A stretch of DNA of 64,000 nucleotides from Rhodospirillaceae bacterium (GTDB taxonomy: Bacteria; Pseudomonadota; Alphaproteobacteria; CACIAM-22H2), in the NCBI GenBank assembly GCA_022843945.1, contig JALHMR010000014.1, positions 57,075 to 121,074 of the forward strand, in the 5' to 3' direction. The stretch's first letter is position 1, and every line of letters starts with the position of its first letter. The translations under genes were made by a program, and so were the position numbers. This document shows positions 34,049-42,016 of this stretch, in pieces. A model generated the notes under the pieces. That model saw only the letters and a list, made by a program, of their open reading frames with translations. It had not been told where the DNA came from and did no database searches.

Positions 34049-34421
34049 GGTCGGGATCCTCACTATGGGGCCGGAGTTGGGCACCGGCCGGAAATCGTCC
34101 TGGCATATTACCGCAACCTGCCGAGAGCCAGAAGGCGCGCGCCTCCAACGGCGCCGCCTGGAAAGCCCGGTGCCTTTTGCTTCCAGTGTCACCCCGGCCA
34201 AGCCCGCCCACTCCTGCGTGCGCCTCGCGCGCACGCCAAAGAAGGGGCGGGCGCGAGCCGGGGTCCATGGTACCGGTGGACTCGCGACGGCCGAATACGG
34301 CCGCGCGGGATGGACCCCGGATCTCGCTGCGCTCGTCCGGGGTGACGACCAGAAAACGGGGGATGGACGGCGCCGGCCGCGCGCCGCACAATCGCCCTTC
34401 GCACACCGAAGGCTGCAGGAC
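34049..34421. other. 373-bp divergent intergenic region
   Basis: This stretch separates the starts of the GST (minus strand) and GMC oxidoreductase (plus strand) genes. It holds a 159-bp dispersed repeat at 34188-34346 and presumably the promoters of both genes. I find no convincing -35/-10 pair and no small gene with a ribosome-binding site. Confidence 0.7.
34188..34346. repeat. Nested inverted-repeat element (GTCACCCCGG...CCGGGGTGAC)
   Basis: The outer arms GTCACCCCGG (34188-34197) and CCGGGGTGAC (34337-34346) are perfect. A second perfect pair, CCGGGGTCCA (34258-34267) and TGGACCCCGG (34311-34320), is nested inside. The right end, GATCTCGCTGCGCTCGTCCG, belongs to a repeat type found again and again between genes in alphaproteobacteria. 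No transposase is encoded, so it would have to move in trans, if it moves at all. Confidence 0.75.
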
Positions 34422-36068
34422 GTGGACAGTTTCGATTACGTGATCATCGGCGCCGGCGCCGCCGGCAGCGTTCTCGCCAACCGGCTCACCCAGGACAGCG
34501 ACGTCACAGTCTGCGTGCTCGAGGCCGGGCCGTCCGACTGGCATCCCTACATCCACCTGCCCGCCGGCTTCATCAAGACCTTCTATAACAAGCGCCTCAA
34601 CTGGTGCTACTCGCAGGAGCCGGGCCCGTGGACGGCGGGGCGGCGCATCTACGCGCCGCGCGGCAAGACGCTCGGCGGCTCGACCTCGATCAACGGCCAT
34701 ATCTACAACCGCGGCCAGCGCCAGGATTTCGATACCTGGGCGCAGTACGGCAATCGCGGCTGGGGCTACGCCGACGTCCTGCCCTATTTCAAGCGCCTGG
34801 AGCGGCGCATCGGCGACGGCGAAGCGGCGTATCGCGGGCGCGAGGGCAGCCTGACGGTGACCGACATGGAGTGGCGCCACCCGCTCTGCGATGCCTTCAT
34901 CGAGGGCGCGCTGCGCCTGGGCATCCCGCGCAACCCCGATTACAACGGCCTGACCCAGGAAGGCGTGTCGTACGCCCAGCGCACCATCCACAACGGGCGC
35001 CGGGTCAGCGCCGCGACGGCCTTCCTGCGCCCGGCCATGAAGCGCGCCAACCTGACCGTGCGCACCGACGCGCATGCGACGTCGATCGTGCTGGAGGGCA
35101 AGCGGGCGGTGGGCGTGCTGTACAGCGTCGGCGGGCGCGGCGGCGTGGCGGCGGAGGTGCGGGCGCGCCGCGAGGTGATCCTGGCCGGCGGCACCTATAA
35201 CTCGCCGCAGCTGCTGCAGCTCTCCGGCATCGGGCCGGCCCCGCTGCTGCAATCGCTCGGCATCACCGTGCGCCACGCGCTGGCCGGGGTCGGCGAGGGC
35301 TTGCAGGACCACTACGCGCCGCGCACCGTGGCGCGCGTCCGGAACATCGCCACGATCAACCAGCAGGCGCGCGGCTGGCGGCTGGGGCTCGAGGCGCTCA
35401 AATGGGGCATCGCGCGGCGCGGCATCCTGGCGCTGGCCCCCACCCTGGTCTACTGCTTCTGGCACTCCGGCGAGACGGCGGAGAGCTCCGACCTGCAGCT
35501 CACCTTCACGCCGGCGAGCTACAAGGAGGGCGAGCAAGGCAAGCTGGAGGACGAGCCCGGCATGACGGTGGCCGCCTGGCAGCAGCGCCCGGAAAGCCGC
35601 GGCTATGTGCGCTTGCGCTCGGCCGATCCGTTCGAGGCGCCGATCATCCAGACCAACTACCTGGCCGAGGAGATCGACCGGCGCGTCGTGGTCGCCGGCA
35701 TGCGCCTGGCGCGCAAGCTGCTGGAATCAGCGCCGCTCGCCCCCTACTACGAGCGCGAGGACTTCCCCGGGCCGGGCGTGCAGACCCACGACGAGTTCCT
35801 GGCGGCCGCCGCGCAGCGCGCCCAGACGACCTTCCATCCGGGCTGCAGCAACCGCATGGGCCCGGCCAGCAATCCGCTTTCGGTGGTCGATGACGAGCTG
35901 CGGGTGCACGGGCTCGAGGGCCTGCGGGTGGTCGACGCCTCGATCATGCCGCGCATGATCTCGGCCAATCTCAACGCCTCGACCCTGATGATCGCCGACA
36001 AGGCGTCGGATCTGATCCGCGGCCGGTCGGCGCCGGAGCCCGCTCCGGTGAGAGAGCAGAACCGCTAG
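34422..36068 (+). CDS. GMC-family FAD oxidoreductase (choline dehydrogenase/alcohol dehydrogenase-like)
   Basis: A 548-residue flavoprotein starting at the GTG at 34422, right before the FAD loop FDYVIIGAGAAGSVLANRL. The GMC signature PRGKTLGGSTSINGHIYNRG lies near residue 78, and the second signature GTYNSPQLLQLSGIGP near 258. The C-terminal block holds the catalytic His in TTFHPGCSNRMGP and the end VVDASIMPRMISANLN. It oxidises an alcohol to an aldehyde. Codons upstream of the GTG stay open through a repeat element and are not part of the gene. Confidence 0.92.
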   Translation: MDSFDYVIIGAGAAGSVLANRLTQDSDVTVCVLEAGPSDWHPYIHLPAGFIKTFYNKRLNWCYSQEPGPWTAGRRIYAPRGKTLGGSTSINGHIYNRGQRQDFDTWAQYGNRGWGYADVLPYFKRLERRIGDGEAAYRGREGSLTVTDMEWRHPLCDAFIEGALRLGIPRNPDYNGLTQEGVSYAQRTIHNGRRVSAATAFLRPAMKRANLTVRTDAHATSIVLEGKRAVGVLYSVGGRGGVAAEVRARREVILAGGTYNSPQLLQLSGIGPAPLLQSLGITVRHALAGVGEGLQDHYAPRTVARVRNIATINQQARGWRLGLEALKWGIARRGILALAPTLVYCFWHSGETAESSDLQLTFTPASYKEGEQGKLEDEPGMTVAAWQQRPESRGYVRLRSADPFEAPIIQTNYLAEEIDRRVVVAGMRLARKLLESAPLAPYYEREDFPGPGVQTHDEFLAAAAQRAQTTFHPGCSNRMGPASNPLSVVDDELRVHGLEGLRVVDASIMPRMISANLNASTLMIADKASDLIRGRSAPEPAPVREQNR

Positions 36069-36095
36069 CGGCCCCGTCCCCGTATCCGGGGCGCG

Positions 36096-36215
36096 CTACT
36101 TCGCCGCCTTCTTGGCCTTGGGCTTCATCAGGCCCATGGCGATGAACCGCTCCCGGTTGCTCTCGCGCTCGCGGCGCTTCGCCTTGGCCTTGCCCTTCTT
36201 GTGCGCGATCTTCAT
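36096..36215 (-). CDS. 39-residue highly basic peptide of unknown function
   Basis: The ATG at 36215 is preceded by AGGAG with 5 nt spacing, an ideal ribosome-binding site. The frame gives 39 residues to a TAG at 36096. The peptide starts MKIAHKKGKAKAKRRERESN, continues REREIAMG-like with RERFIAMGLMKP, and ends KAKKAAK. About 19 residues are Lys or Arg, 4 are acidic, and there is no cysteine. The composition suggests a nucleic-acid or ribosome-associated helical peptide. It is short enough to be missed by ordinary gene finders. It lies between the GMC gene and the receiver gene; the 105-bp gap to the latter argues for its own promoter. Confidence 0.65.
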   Translation of the reverse strand: MKIAHKKGKAKAKRRERESNRERFIAMGLMKPKAKKAAK

Positions 36216-36320
36216 AGCGGCTCCTGTCGGTCTTGATTCAGAGGTGGGGTTCAGAGGGGCGTATAGATAGCAGACACCCCCCTGCGGTGCGCCAGCGAAA
36301 ATCGCCGGTCCGGAGGGGAC

Positions 36321-36695
36321 TTAGCGCCGGGCGCCTATAGCGCCGCGCACGGCGTCCAGCAGCTGCGCCTGGCGGAACGGCTTCTCGACGACGGCGGCGA
36401 GGCCGAGATTCTGCTTCATCGTCGGGTGGTCGGCGAAGCCGAACAGCACGCCGGAGATGGCCACTATCCGGGCCTCGGGATCGAGCTTCTGGATCTCCTG
36501 CACCGTCTCGAAGCCGCTCTTGTCCGGCATCATCAGGTCGCAGATGACCAGCGCGGGCCGCAGCGCGCCGAACAGCGCCACGCCCTCCCCGCCGCCGGCG
36601 GCCTCGCGCACCGCATAGCCCTCCGCCTCCAGCATCTTGCGGGTAAGCGCGCGTTCCGGCTCGCTGTCGTCGATCAGCAGGATGGTGGCGGCCAT
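36321..36695 (-). CDS. Stand-alone response-regulator receiver protein (CheY-like)
   Basis: A 124-residue receiver domain without output domain. All signalling residues are present: D9-D10 (ILLIDDSE), the phospho-acceptor D53 (VICDLMMPDKSG), the switch serine S81 (VAISG) and K105 (VVEKPF). It would be phosphorylated by a histidine kinase and act through protein contacts. No kinase lies nearby. It is divergent from the metallo-beta-lactamase-fold gene across 91 bp that include a 7-bp hairpin. Confidence 0.93.
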   Translation of the reverse strand: MAATILLIDDSEPERALTRKMLEAEGYAVREAAGGGEGVALFGALRPALVICDLMMPDKSGFETVQEIQKLDPEARIVAISGVLFGFADHPTMKQNLGLAAVVEKPFRQAQLLDAVRGAIGARR

Positions 36696-36753
36696 GACCC
36701 ATGCTCCCACACTCCCGGGCGCTTGGGAATAAGTTCGGGTAAGATGGGGTTGA

Positions 36754-36770
36754 TGCAGGGAAACCCTGCA
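36754..36770. repeat. Perfect inverted repeat in front of the MBL-fold gene
   Basis: TGCAGGG-AAA-CCCTGCA lies just before the ribosome-binding site (GGGAGGGAG) of the plus-strand hydrolase. It could be an operator or a leader hairpin that affects translation. Confidence 0.5.
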
Positions 36771-36786
36771 ACCGGGAGGGAGACCC

Positions 36787-37728
36787 ATGATCAGAGCCAC
36801 GACACTCGCCGCGCTGGCGGCCGCCGCCATCCTGGTGACCGGCCCGGCCGGCGCCCAGGCCCCCGCCACGCCGCCGGCCCCGCCGATGATCGACTGGGCG
36901 GCCATCCAGATCAAAACCACCGACCTCGGCAACAAGACCTACATGCTGGAAGGCCAGGGCGGCAACATCACCATCGCCGTGGGCAGCGACGCCATCATCA
37001 TGGTCGACGGCCAGTTCGCCCCGCTCTCGGAGAAGATCAAGGCGGCGATCAAGGCGATCTCGCCGCTGCCGATCCGCTACCTGGTCAACACGCACTATCA
37101 CGGCGACCACACCGGCGGTAACGACAACTTCGCCAGGGACGGCGCGGTGATCGTGGCGCATGACAACATCCGGGTGCGCCTGGCCGCGGGCACGCGCAAC
37201 GGCCTGACCGGCGCGCTTGTGCCGCCGCGCGCACCCGAGGCCCTGCCCAAGCAGACCTATGCCGTCGGCGCCATCACAATCGAAGCCGGCGGGCGCCAGG
37301 CGCAGCTCACCCACATCGCCAATGCCCACACCGATGGCGACACCTGGGTGTACTTCGCCGACGCCAACGTGCTGTCGACCGGCGACACCTTCAACAACCT
37401 CAAGCGCTACCAGAACATCGACTTCGCCAATGGCGGGGACGTGCGCGGCATGATCCGGGCGATCGACACCTACATCAAGGCGTCCAACGACACGACCAAG
37501 ATCGTGCCCGGCCACGGGCCGCTGGCGACCAAGGCCGACCTCACCGTCTTCCGCGACATGCTGATCACCTCGCGCGACCGCATCGAGAAATTGGTCGCCG
37601 AGGGCAAGAGCGAGCAGGAGGTGGTCGAGATGAAGCCGCTGGCCGATCTCGACGCGACCTGGTCGAACAACGCGCAGCACGCCATCGGCCACACGCGCAA
37701 CGTCTACAACTCGTTCAAGCGGCTCTGA
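36787..37728 (+). CDS. Periplasmic metallo-beta-lactamase-fold hydrolase
   Basis: A 313-residue exported hydrolase. Signal peptide RATTLAALAAAAILVTGPAGAQ; the zinc-binding HxHxDH is seen in NTHYHGDHTGG at about residue 102. Further ligands lie in THIANAHTDGDTWVYF (about 177-192) and VPGHGPLATKADL (about 239). The sequence is of the SoxH/quinoprotein-relay-associated kind rather than a true beta-lactamase; such proteins hydrolyse esters, lactones or thioesters. It ends 1 bp before the stop of the convergent ModE-like gene. Confidence 0.88.
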   Translation: MIRATTLAALAAAAILVTGPAGAQAPATPPAPPMIDWAAIQIKTTDLGNKTYMLEGQGGNITIAVGSDAIIMVDGQFAPLSEKIKAAIKAISPLPIRYLVNTHYHGDHTGGNDNFARDGAVIVAHDNIRVRLAAGTRNGLTGALVPPRAPEALPKQTYAVGAITIEAGGRQAQLTHIANAHTDGDTWVYFADANVLSTGDTFNNLKRYQNIDFANGGDVRGMIRAIDTYIKASNDTTKIVPGHGPLATKADLTVFRDMLITSRDRIEKLVAEGKSEQEVVEMKPLADLDATWSNNAQHAIGHTRNVYNSFKRL

Positions 37729-37729
37729 A

Positions 37730-38104
37730 CTAGCGCGGCTTCAGCAGCCGCGTGAATTGCTGGAACGGGCGGCTGGCTCCCAGGCTGGCCGCCTTTTCCA
37801 TGTCGCGGTAGCGCTTCAGCACCTCGCGGCCCATCCGGGTGAGCGCCGCCCCGCCGCCATGCGAACCCCCGGCCTTGGACGCCACCAGCGGCCGCACGAA
37901 GGCGGCGTTCATCTCGTCCACCAGGATCCAGGCCCGCCGGTAGGACATGCGCATGGCGCGGCCGGCCGCGGAGATCGAGCCGGTTTCACCGATCGCCTGC
38001 AGCAGGTCGGCCTTGCCCGGGCCGATGGCCGTGGTGCCGCCGAACAGGATACGCAGCTTCGGACGTGGATCCGTGGTGGCGGCGGGCTTGCGACGCTGCG
38101 GCAT
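37730..38104 (-). CDS. ModE-like winged helix-turn-helix regulator without molybdate domain
   Basis: A 124-residue protein consisting only of the LysR/ModE-type DNA-binding domain: ADLLQAIGETGSISAAGRAM followed by the recognition region MSYRRAWILVDEMN and a wing with GGSHGGGAALTRMGREVLKRY. Full ModE has two molybdate-binding (MOP) domains after this; they are missing here, so the signal is unknown. It is the last gene of the seven-gene operon that begins with the thiamine-diphosphate enzyme, 13 bp after the 5-formyl-THF cyclo-ligase gene. Confidence 0.85.
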   Translation of the reverse strand: MPQRRKPAATTDPRPKLRILFGGTTAIGPGKADLLQAIGETGSISAAGRAMRMSYRRAWILVDEMNAAFVRPLVASKAGGSHGGGAALTRMGREVLKRYRDMEKAASLGASRPFQQFTRLLKPR

Positions 38105-38117
38105 AAGCCAGCTTAGG

Positions 38118-38702
38118 TCAGCCCTCGGCCGGCCGCCAGACGCCCGCCTCGGTGACGATCGCATCCATGGCGAGGTCGTGCGGCTGCGGGTAGATCGTGG
38201 CCAGCCGGGACAGCTCGAAGCCGATGCCCAGCGCGAACGGGCGCCTGGCGTAGGAGGCGATGGTGCGGTCGTAGTAGCCGCCGCCATAGCCCAGGCGATA
38301 ACCCTCCGCATCGAAACCGACCAGGGGCACCAGCAGCAGCTCCGGCTCGACGATGTCGCGCTGCTTGGGGAACGGGATGTTGTAGACGCCGATCTCCATC
38401 TCGATACCCGGCGTCCAGCGGCGGAACTCGAGCGGGGATTTGGGCTGCACCACGGTGGGCAGCGCCATGGTCGTGCCGGCCGCCGACAGCTCGCGCGCCA
38501 GGTTGCGCGGATCGAACTCCCCCTTGAAGGGCCAGTAGAAACCGACCGATCCCGGCTGGCGCTCAGCCAGAAGCGAGCGGATCGCCGGCTCCATGACGGC
38601 GCTCCAGCCCTTGCGCGTCTCGGTACCGGCATCGACGCGGGCGCGCAGCAACGCCTCGCGCTGTCCCTTGCGCCACGGGCGGATCTCCTCCCAGGTCTTC
38701 AT
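38118..38702 (-). CDS. 5-formyltetrahydrofolate cyclo-ligase
   Basis: A 194-residue enzyme that converts 5-formyl-THF to 5,10-methenyl-THF with ATP. The phosphate-binding glycine motif GYRLGYGGGYYDR (about residues 136-148) and the preceding LLLVPLVGFD are typical. The N-terminal RKGQREALLRAR supplies the basic substrate-binding region. The start ATG overlaps the stop of the permease gene (ATGA), so the two are translationally coupled. Finding this folate-salvage enzyme inside a transporter operon is unusual and hints that the operon's substrate feeds one-carbon metabolism. Confidence 0.9.
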   Translation of the reverse strand: MKTWEEIRPWRKGQREALLRARVDAGTETRKGWSAVMEPAIRSLLAERQPGSVGFYWPFKGEFDPRNLARELSAAGTTMALPTVVQPKSPLEFRRWTPGIEMEIGVYNIPFPKQRDIVEPELLLVPLVGFDAEGYRLGYGGGYYDRTIASYARRPFALGIGFELSRLATIYPQPHDLAMDAIVTEAGVWRPAEG

Positions 38703-39472
38703 GCCGGGGCCTTGCGGCGCACGAGGGCCGTGCCGACACGGCTCATGAGCCCGTTGGCCAGGACGGCGAGCGAGAAAGTCAGAAGCAGGACGGCGTACAT
38801 GTCGGCGACCCGGAAGAAGTTGTAGTGCTGGATGGCGAGGTGGCCCAGGCCGCGGTCGGAGAATTTGATCTCGGCCAGCAGCACGCCGATGATCGCCACG
38901 CCAAGGCCGAGGCGCATGCCGGTGATCGCCGGCTCGACCAGCGACGGCAGGTAGACCTTGCGCACGATCTGCCAGGTCGAGGCGTTGAACGAGCGCGCCA
39001 CGCGCACATGCACCGGGTTGATCTCGCCCATGCCGGCGGCGATGGCGATGACCATGGGAAAGAAGGCCGAGAAGGCGCCCATGCCGATCTTCGAGCCCGG
39101 GCCGGCGCCGAACAGCAGCATGAGGATGGGCAGGAAGACGATCTTGGGCGTCGAGGCGAGGCCATGGATGTACGGCGCGGCGGCCTTGTTCGAGAACGCA
39201 TGGGCGCCGAGTGCGATGCCGCCGACCATGCCGATGCCGGTGCCGAGCGCGAAGCCCAGGCCGATCTCGTAGATGCTGCGCCAGGCATGGCTGTAGAAAA
39301 CAGGATCCACGACATGGCGCGCCATCGACTGCAGGACCAGCAGCGAAGACGGCACCACGCCTTCGTAGAACAGACCAGTGCGCGCCGCCGCCTCCCAGGC
39401 CGCCCACAGGCCGACGAGGGTGGCGATACGCAGCGCCGGCACGCCGGCGGGGTTCAGCGCGCGCCCAGCCAT
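38699..39472 (-). CDS. ABC transporter permease (SsuC/TauC-like), second of two
   Basis: A 257-residue inner-membrane permease with about six hydrophobic segments. The coupling loop is visible as ARSFNASTWQIVRKVYLPSL near residue 150. The ATG at 39472 overlaps the end of the preceding permease gene by 19 bp. Upstream in-frame sequence is not conserved. Related subunits import sulfonates, nitrate or pyrimidine precursors. It forms the channel with the adjacent permease as a likely heterodimer. Confidence 0.88.
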   Translation of the reverse strand: MAGRALNPAGVPALRIATLVGLWAAWEAAARTGLFYEGVVPSSLLVLQSMARHVVDPVFYSHAWRSIYEIGLGFALGTGIGMVGGIALGAHAFSNKAAAPYIHGLASTPKIVFLPILMLLFGAGPGSKIGMGAFSAFFPMVIAIAAGMGEINPVHVRVARSFNASTWQIVRKVYLPSLVEPAITGMRLGLGVAIIGVLLAEIKFSDRGLGHLAIQHYNFFRVADMYAVLLLTFSLAVLANGLMSRVGTALVRRKAPA

Positions 39473-40209
39473 CGCTCGGCCCGTCCGGTCAGGGTGTAGA
39501 ACAGGGCGCTGGTCAGGATCAGGCAGATCAGGGCGGCATACATGGCGGGGATGTCGTAGCGGTCGAACATCTCGCCGACCAGGAAGCCGAGCCCCCCGAG
39601 GTTGGCCAGGAACTCGATGCCCACGACATTGATCATGGCGTAGATCAGGCACAGGCGCAGCCCGGTGAAGATCGGCGGGCGTGCGGCCGGCAGCAATACC
39701 TTGCGCAGGATTTCCCGCTCACTCGCCCCGAAGGAGCGTGCCACGTCGATCAGCACCGGCCGCGCGGCGAGCAGGCCCTCGCGGGTCTTGAGGATCACCG
39801 GGATGATGCCGACCAGGAAACCCATGGCGATGCACACCGCCGGCGTACGGCCGAATACGACCAGGAACATGGGATAGAGGAGAATCAGCGGCGCCGAGAA
39901 CATCGCGCCGATCCAGTTCTCATAGGCCCGACCCAGCAACTGGCAGCGATAGAGCGCGTAGCCGACTGGAATACCGATCAGGGCGGCCAGCGCCGCGGCG
40001 GCGAAGGTGCTGCCGAAAGTCAGCAGGAAGGCGCGACCCACCGCTTCTTCGGCAAAGAATTTGGGCAGCGCCGCGGCGATGGCAGTCGGCGGCGCCACGA
40101 CGAAGCCGCCGATCAGCCCGACCGAGATCGCCGTTTCAAGCAGGATGGCGAACGCCGCGACGGCGGCGAGGCCGGCAATGACCGGCCCCGCCCCGCGCGA
40201 GGCGAACAA
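39454..40209 (-). CDS. ABC transporter permease (SsuC/TauC-like), first of two
   Basis: A 251-residue permease with about six hydrophobic segments and the coupling loop ARSFGASEREILRKVLLPAA near residue 160. The only plausible start is the TTG at 40209, 11 bp after the receptor gene's stop; there is no clear Shine-Dalgarno sequence, so translation may depend on coupling. Having two different permease subunits departs from the SsuABC/TauABC scheme, where one permease forms a homodimer. Confidence 0.85.
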   Translation of the reverse strand: MFASRGAGPVIAGLAAVAAFAILLETAISVGLIGGFVVAPPTAIAAALPKFFAEEAVGRAFLLTFGSTFAAAALAALIGIPVGYALYRCQLLGRAYENWIGAMFSAPLILLYPMFLVVFGRTPAVCIAMGFLVGIIPVILKTREGLLAARPVLIDVARSFGASEREILRKVLLPAARPPIFTGLRLCLIYAMINVVGIEFLANLGGLGFLVGEMFDRYDIPAMYAALICLILTSALFYTLTGRAERWLGAR

Positions 40210-40220
40210 CGACTGCTGTC

Positions 40221-41195
40221 TCAGCGGTTGAGCTCCGCCACCGGCCGCAGGAAGGCCTGCACCTGGTCCGGTGTGAGTGCCTTATCAAGCCGCTTGGCCT
40301 CGACCGCGTCCTTGATGATCACGTCGATGTCGCCGATCTTGTCGAGCGCCACCGCTGACTTGGGGAAGTACTTGGTGCGCAGCTCCGGCACCAGCGCCGG
40401 GCTGACGTTGGCGAACTTGGCATAGGCCTCGGCCGGCTCGGCGCCGCCTTCGTACATCCAGTCGATCGACTTTTTGTAGGCTGCCTGGAAACGCCGCAGC
40501 ACGTCGCGGCGCTGGTTGTAGGTCTGGGCGTTGGTGATGTTGACGCGCACGGTCTGCGTCGCCACCCCGGCCCCGTCATTGCCGACGGCGACCGTGCGGA
40601 TCTTGCCGTCCTTCACCTGGTCGAGCAGCAGGGGTGCCGCCGCCCAGCCGGCATCGAGCTGGCCGGACATGACCTGGGTGAGCGTCGCCGGGATGCCGCC
40701 AGCGGCCACCAGCTTGATCTTGGCGTCGGTCGTCTTGAGCAGCGCCATGCCGACCGAGTGGGTCGACGAGCCGGGGCGCGAGAAGCCCATGCTCTTGCCA
40801 TCGAGATCCTTGAGGCTCTTCACCGGGCTGTCGGCCTTGACGTACCAGTAGATGTCGGGAGCGCCGAGCATCTGACCGCTGAGCAGGATCACCGGCGCGT
40901 TCTTCGACCAGGCGCCGACGACGCCGAGCACGCCGTTGGCCAGGCCCGCATCGAAGCTGCCGGTGATCACGGCCTGCAGCGTATCGGCGCCGCCATCCGT
41001 CCACTGGATGTCGAGTTCGATATTGGCCTCTTTGAAGAAGCCCTTCTGCTGGCCCATGTAGGGGAACGAGGTGTCCCAGTTGCCCTTCTGGCCGACCGCC
41101 AGCTTGAGCTTGTCCTGTGCCGCCGCCGGACCCGCGCCGGCCAGCATCGCCGTCGCCACCAGGGCGACCGCCGCTTGCATCCACCGTGTCGTCAT
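40221..41195 (-). CDS. ABC transporter substrate-binding protein (NMT1/SsuA/TauA-like)
   Basis: A 324-residue periplasmic receptor. The ATG at 41195 follows a very strong GGAGGAGG and begins a signal peptide ending GAGPAAAQ. The mature part (KLKLAVGQKGNWDTSFPYMG, then QQKGFFKEANIELDIQWTDG) belongs to the NMT1/THI5-like group, which binds sulfonates, nitrate, pyrimidines or aromatic acids. WAAAPLLLDQVKDG near residue 200 is the hinge region. Encoded between its ATPase and two permeases in one operon. Confidence 0.9.
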   Translation of the reverse strand: MTTRWMQAAVALVATAMLAGAGPAAAQDKLKLAVGQKGNWDTSFPYMGQQKGFFKEANIELDIQWTDGGADTLQAVITGSFDAGLANGVLGVVGAWSKNAPVILLSGQMLGAPDIYWYVKADSPVKSLKDLDGKSMGFSRPGSSTHSVGMALLKTTDAKIKLVAAGGIPATLTQVMSGQLDAGWAAAPLLLDQVKDGKIRTVAVGNDGAGVATQTVRVNITNAQTYNQRRDVLRRFQAAYKKSIDWMYEGGAEPAEAYAKFANVSPALVPELRTKYFPKSAVALDKIGDIDVIIKDAVEAKRLDKALTPDQVQAFLRPVAELNR

Positions 41196-41218
41196 CGTCT
41201 CCTCCTCCGTTACGGCGT

Positions 41219-42013
41219 TTATCCCGCCTTGCGTTCGCTGTCCGCCATGCCGCGGGTGGCCTCTTCGCGCAGATCCTGCCACAGCAGGCCCACGTAGCGG
41301 CCGAATTCGGCGCTGGCGATGATCTCGGAGCTGCGCGGGCGCGGCAGATCGATCTCGATCACGCGCTTGATGCGCCCGGGCCGGTAGGTCATCACGGCGA
41401 CGCGGTCGCTGAGCTGCACCGCCTCGGTGATGTTGTGGGTGATGAGCAGCGTGGTCTGCTTCAGCTCGCGCCAGATCTGCAGGATCTTGTCGCCCAGCAG
41501 GATGCGCGTCTGCTCGTCGAGCGAGGCGAAGGGCTCGTCCATCAGCAGGATGCTGGGCTGGAAGGCGAGCGTGCGGGCGATGGCCGTGCGCTGGCGCATG
41601 CCGCCCGAAAGCTCGTCGGGGAATTTGCGCTCGAAGCCGTCGAGCCCGACCAGGCGGATGAAGTGCCGGGCCTTGTCCTCGCGCTCGCCCTTGCCCAGGC
41701 CGGCGAGTTCGAGCGGAAAGGCGACGTTGTCGAGGACGGTGCGCCAGGGAAAGGTCGACTCTTCCTGGAACACCATGCCGATGTCGCGCGGCGCGCCGTT
41801 GAGCGCACGGCCGTTGACCTGCACGTCGCCCCGGTCGGCGGTCAGCAGGCCGCCGATGATCTGGAAGAGGGTCGACTTGCCGCAGCCCGACGGACCGATG
41901 ATCGAGACGAACTCACCCTCGCGGACCTCCAGCGAAACATCGTCGAGCGCGTGCACCGACCCGCCATCGCTGGCGGCGAAGGTCTTGCTGACGCCGCTGA
42001 CGGTCAGCGCCAT
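41219..42013 (-). CDS. ABC transporter ATP-binding protein (SsuB/TauB-like)
   Basis: A 264-residue ATPase with all motifs: Walker A GPSGCGKST (about residues 40-48), Q-loop GMVFQEESTFPW, signature LSGGMRQRTAIAR and Walker B ILLMDEPFASLD. It drives the importer formed by the two permeases and the receptor. It starts 3 bp after the stop of the thiamine-diphosphate enzyme gene, so the enzyme and transporter are made together. Confidence 0.94.
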   Translation of the reverse strand: MALTVSGVSKTFAASDGGSVHALDDVSLEVREGEFVSIIGPSGCGKSTLFQIIGGLLTADRGDVQVNGRALNGAPRDIGMVFQEESTFPWRTVLDNVAFPLELAGLGKGEREDKARHFIRLVGLDGFERKFPDELSGGMRQRTAIARTLAFQPSILLMDEPFASLDEQTRILLGDKILQIWRELKQTTLLITHNITEAVQLSDRVAVMTYRPGRIKRVIEIDLPRPRSSEIIASAEFGRYVGLLWQDLREEATRGMADSERKAG

Positions 42014-42016
42014 CGG

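Noticed and set aside
34047..34421. An N-terminal extension of the GMC oxidoreductase.
   Set aside because: It runs through an inverted-repeat element and is not conserved sequence; the GTG at 34422 directly precedes the FAD motif.
33051..35537. An 828-codon open frame on the minus strand.
   Set aside because: It passes through the GMC gene antisense, a repeat element and the GST gene out of frame; no recognisable domain.
36787..37728. Calling the MBL-fold protein a beta-lactamase.
   Set aside because: HxHxDH alone is shared by many hydrolases, and the rest is unlike class B beta-lactamases.
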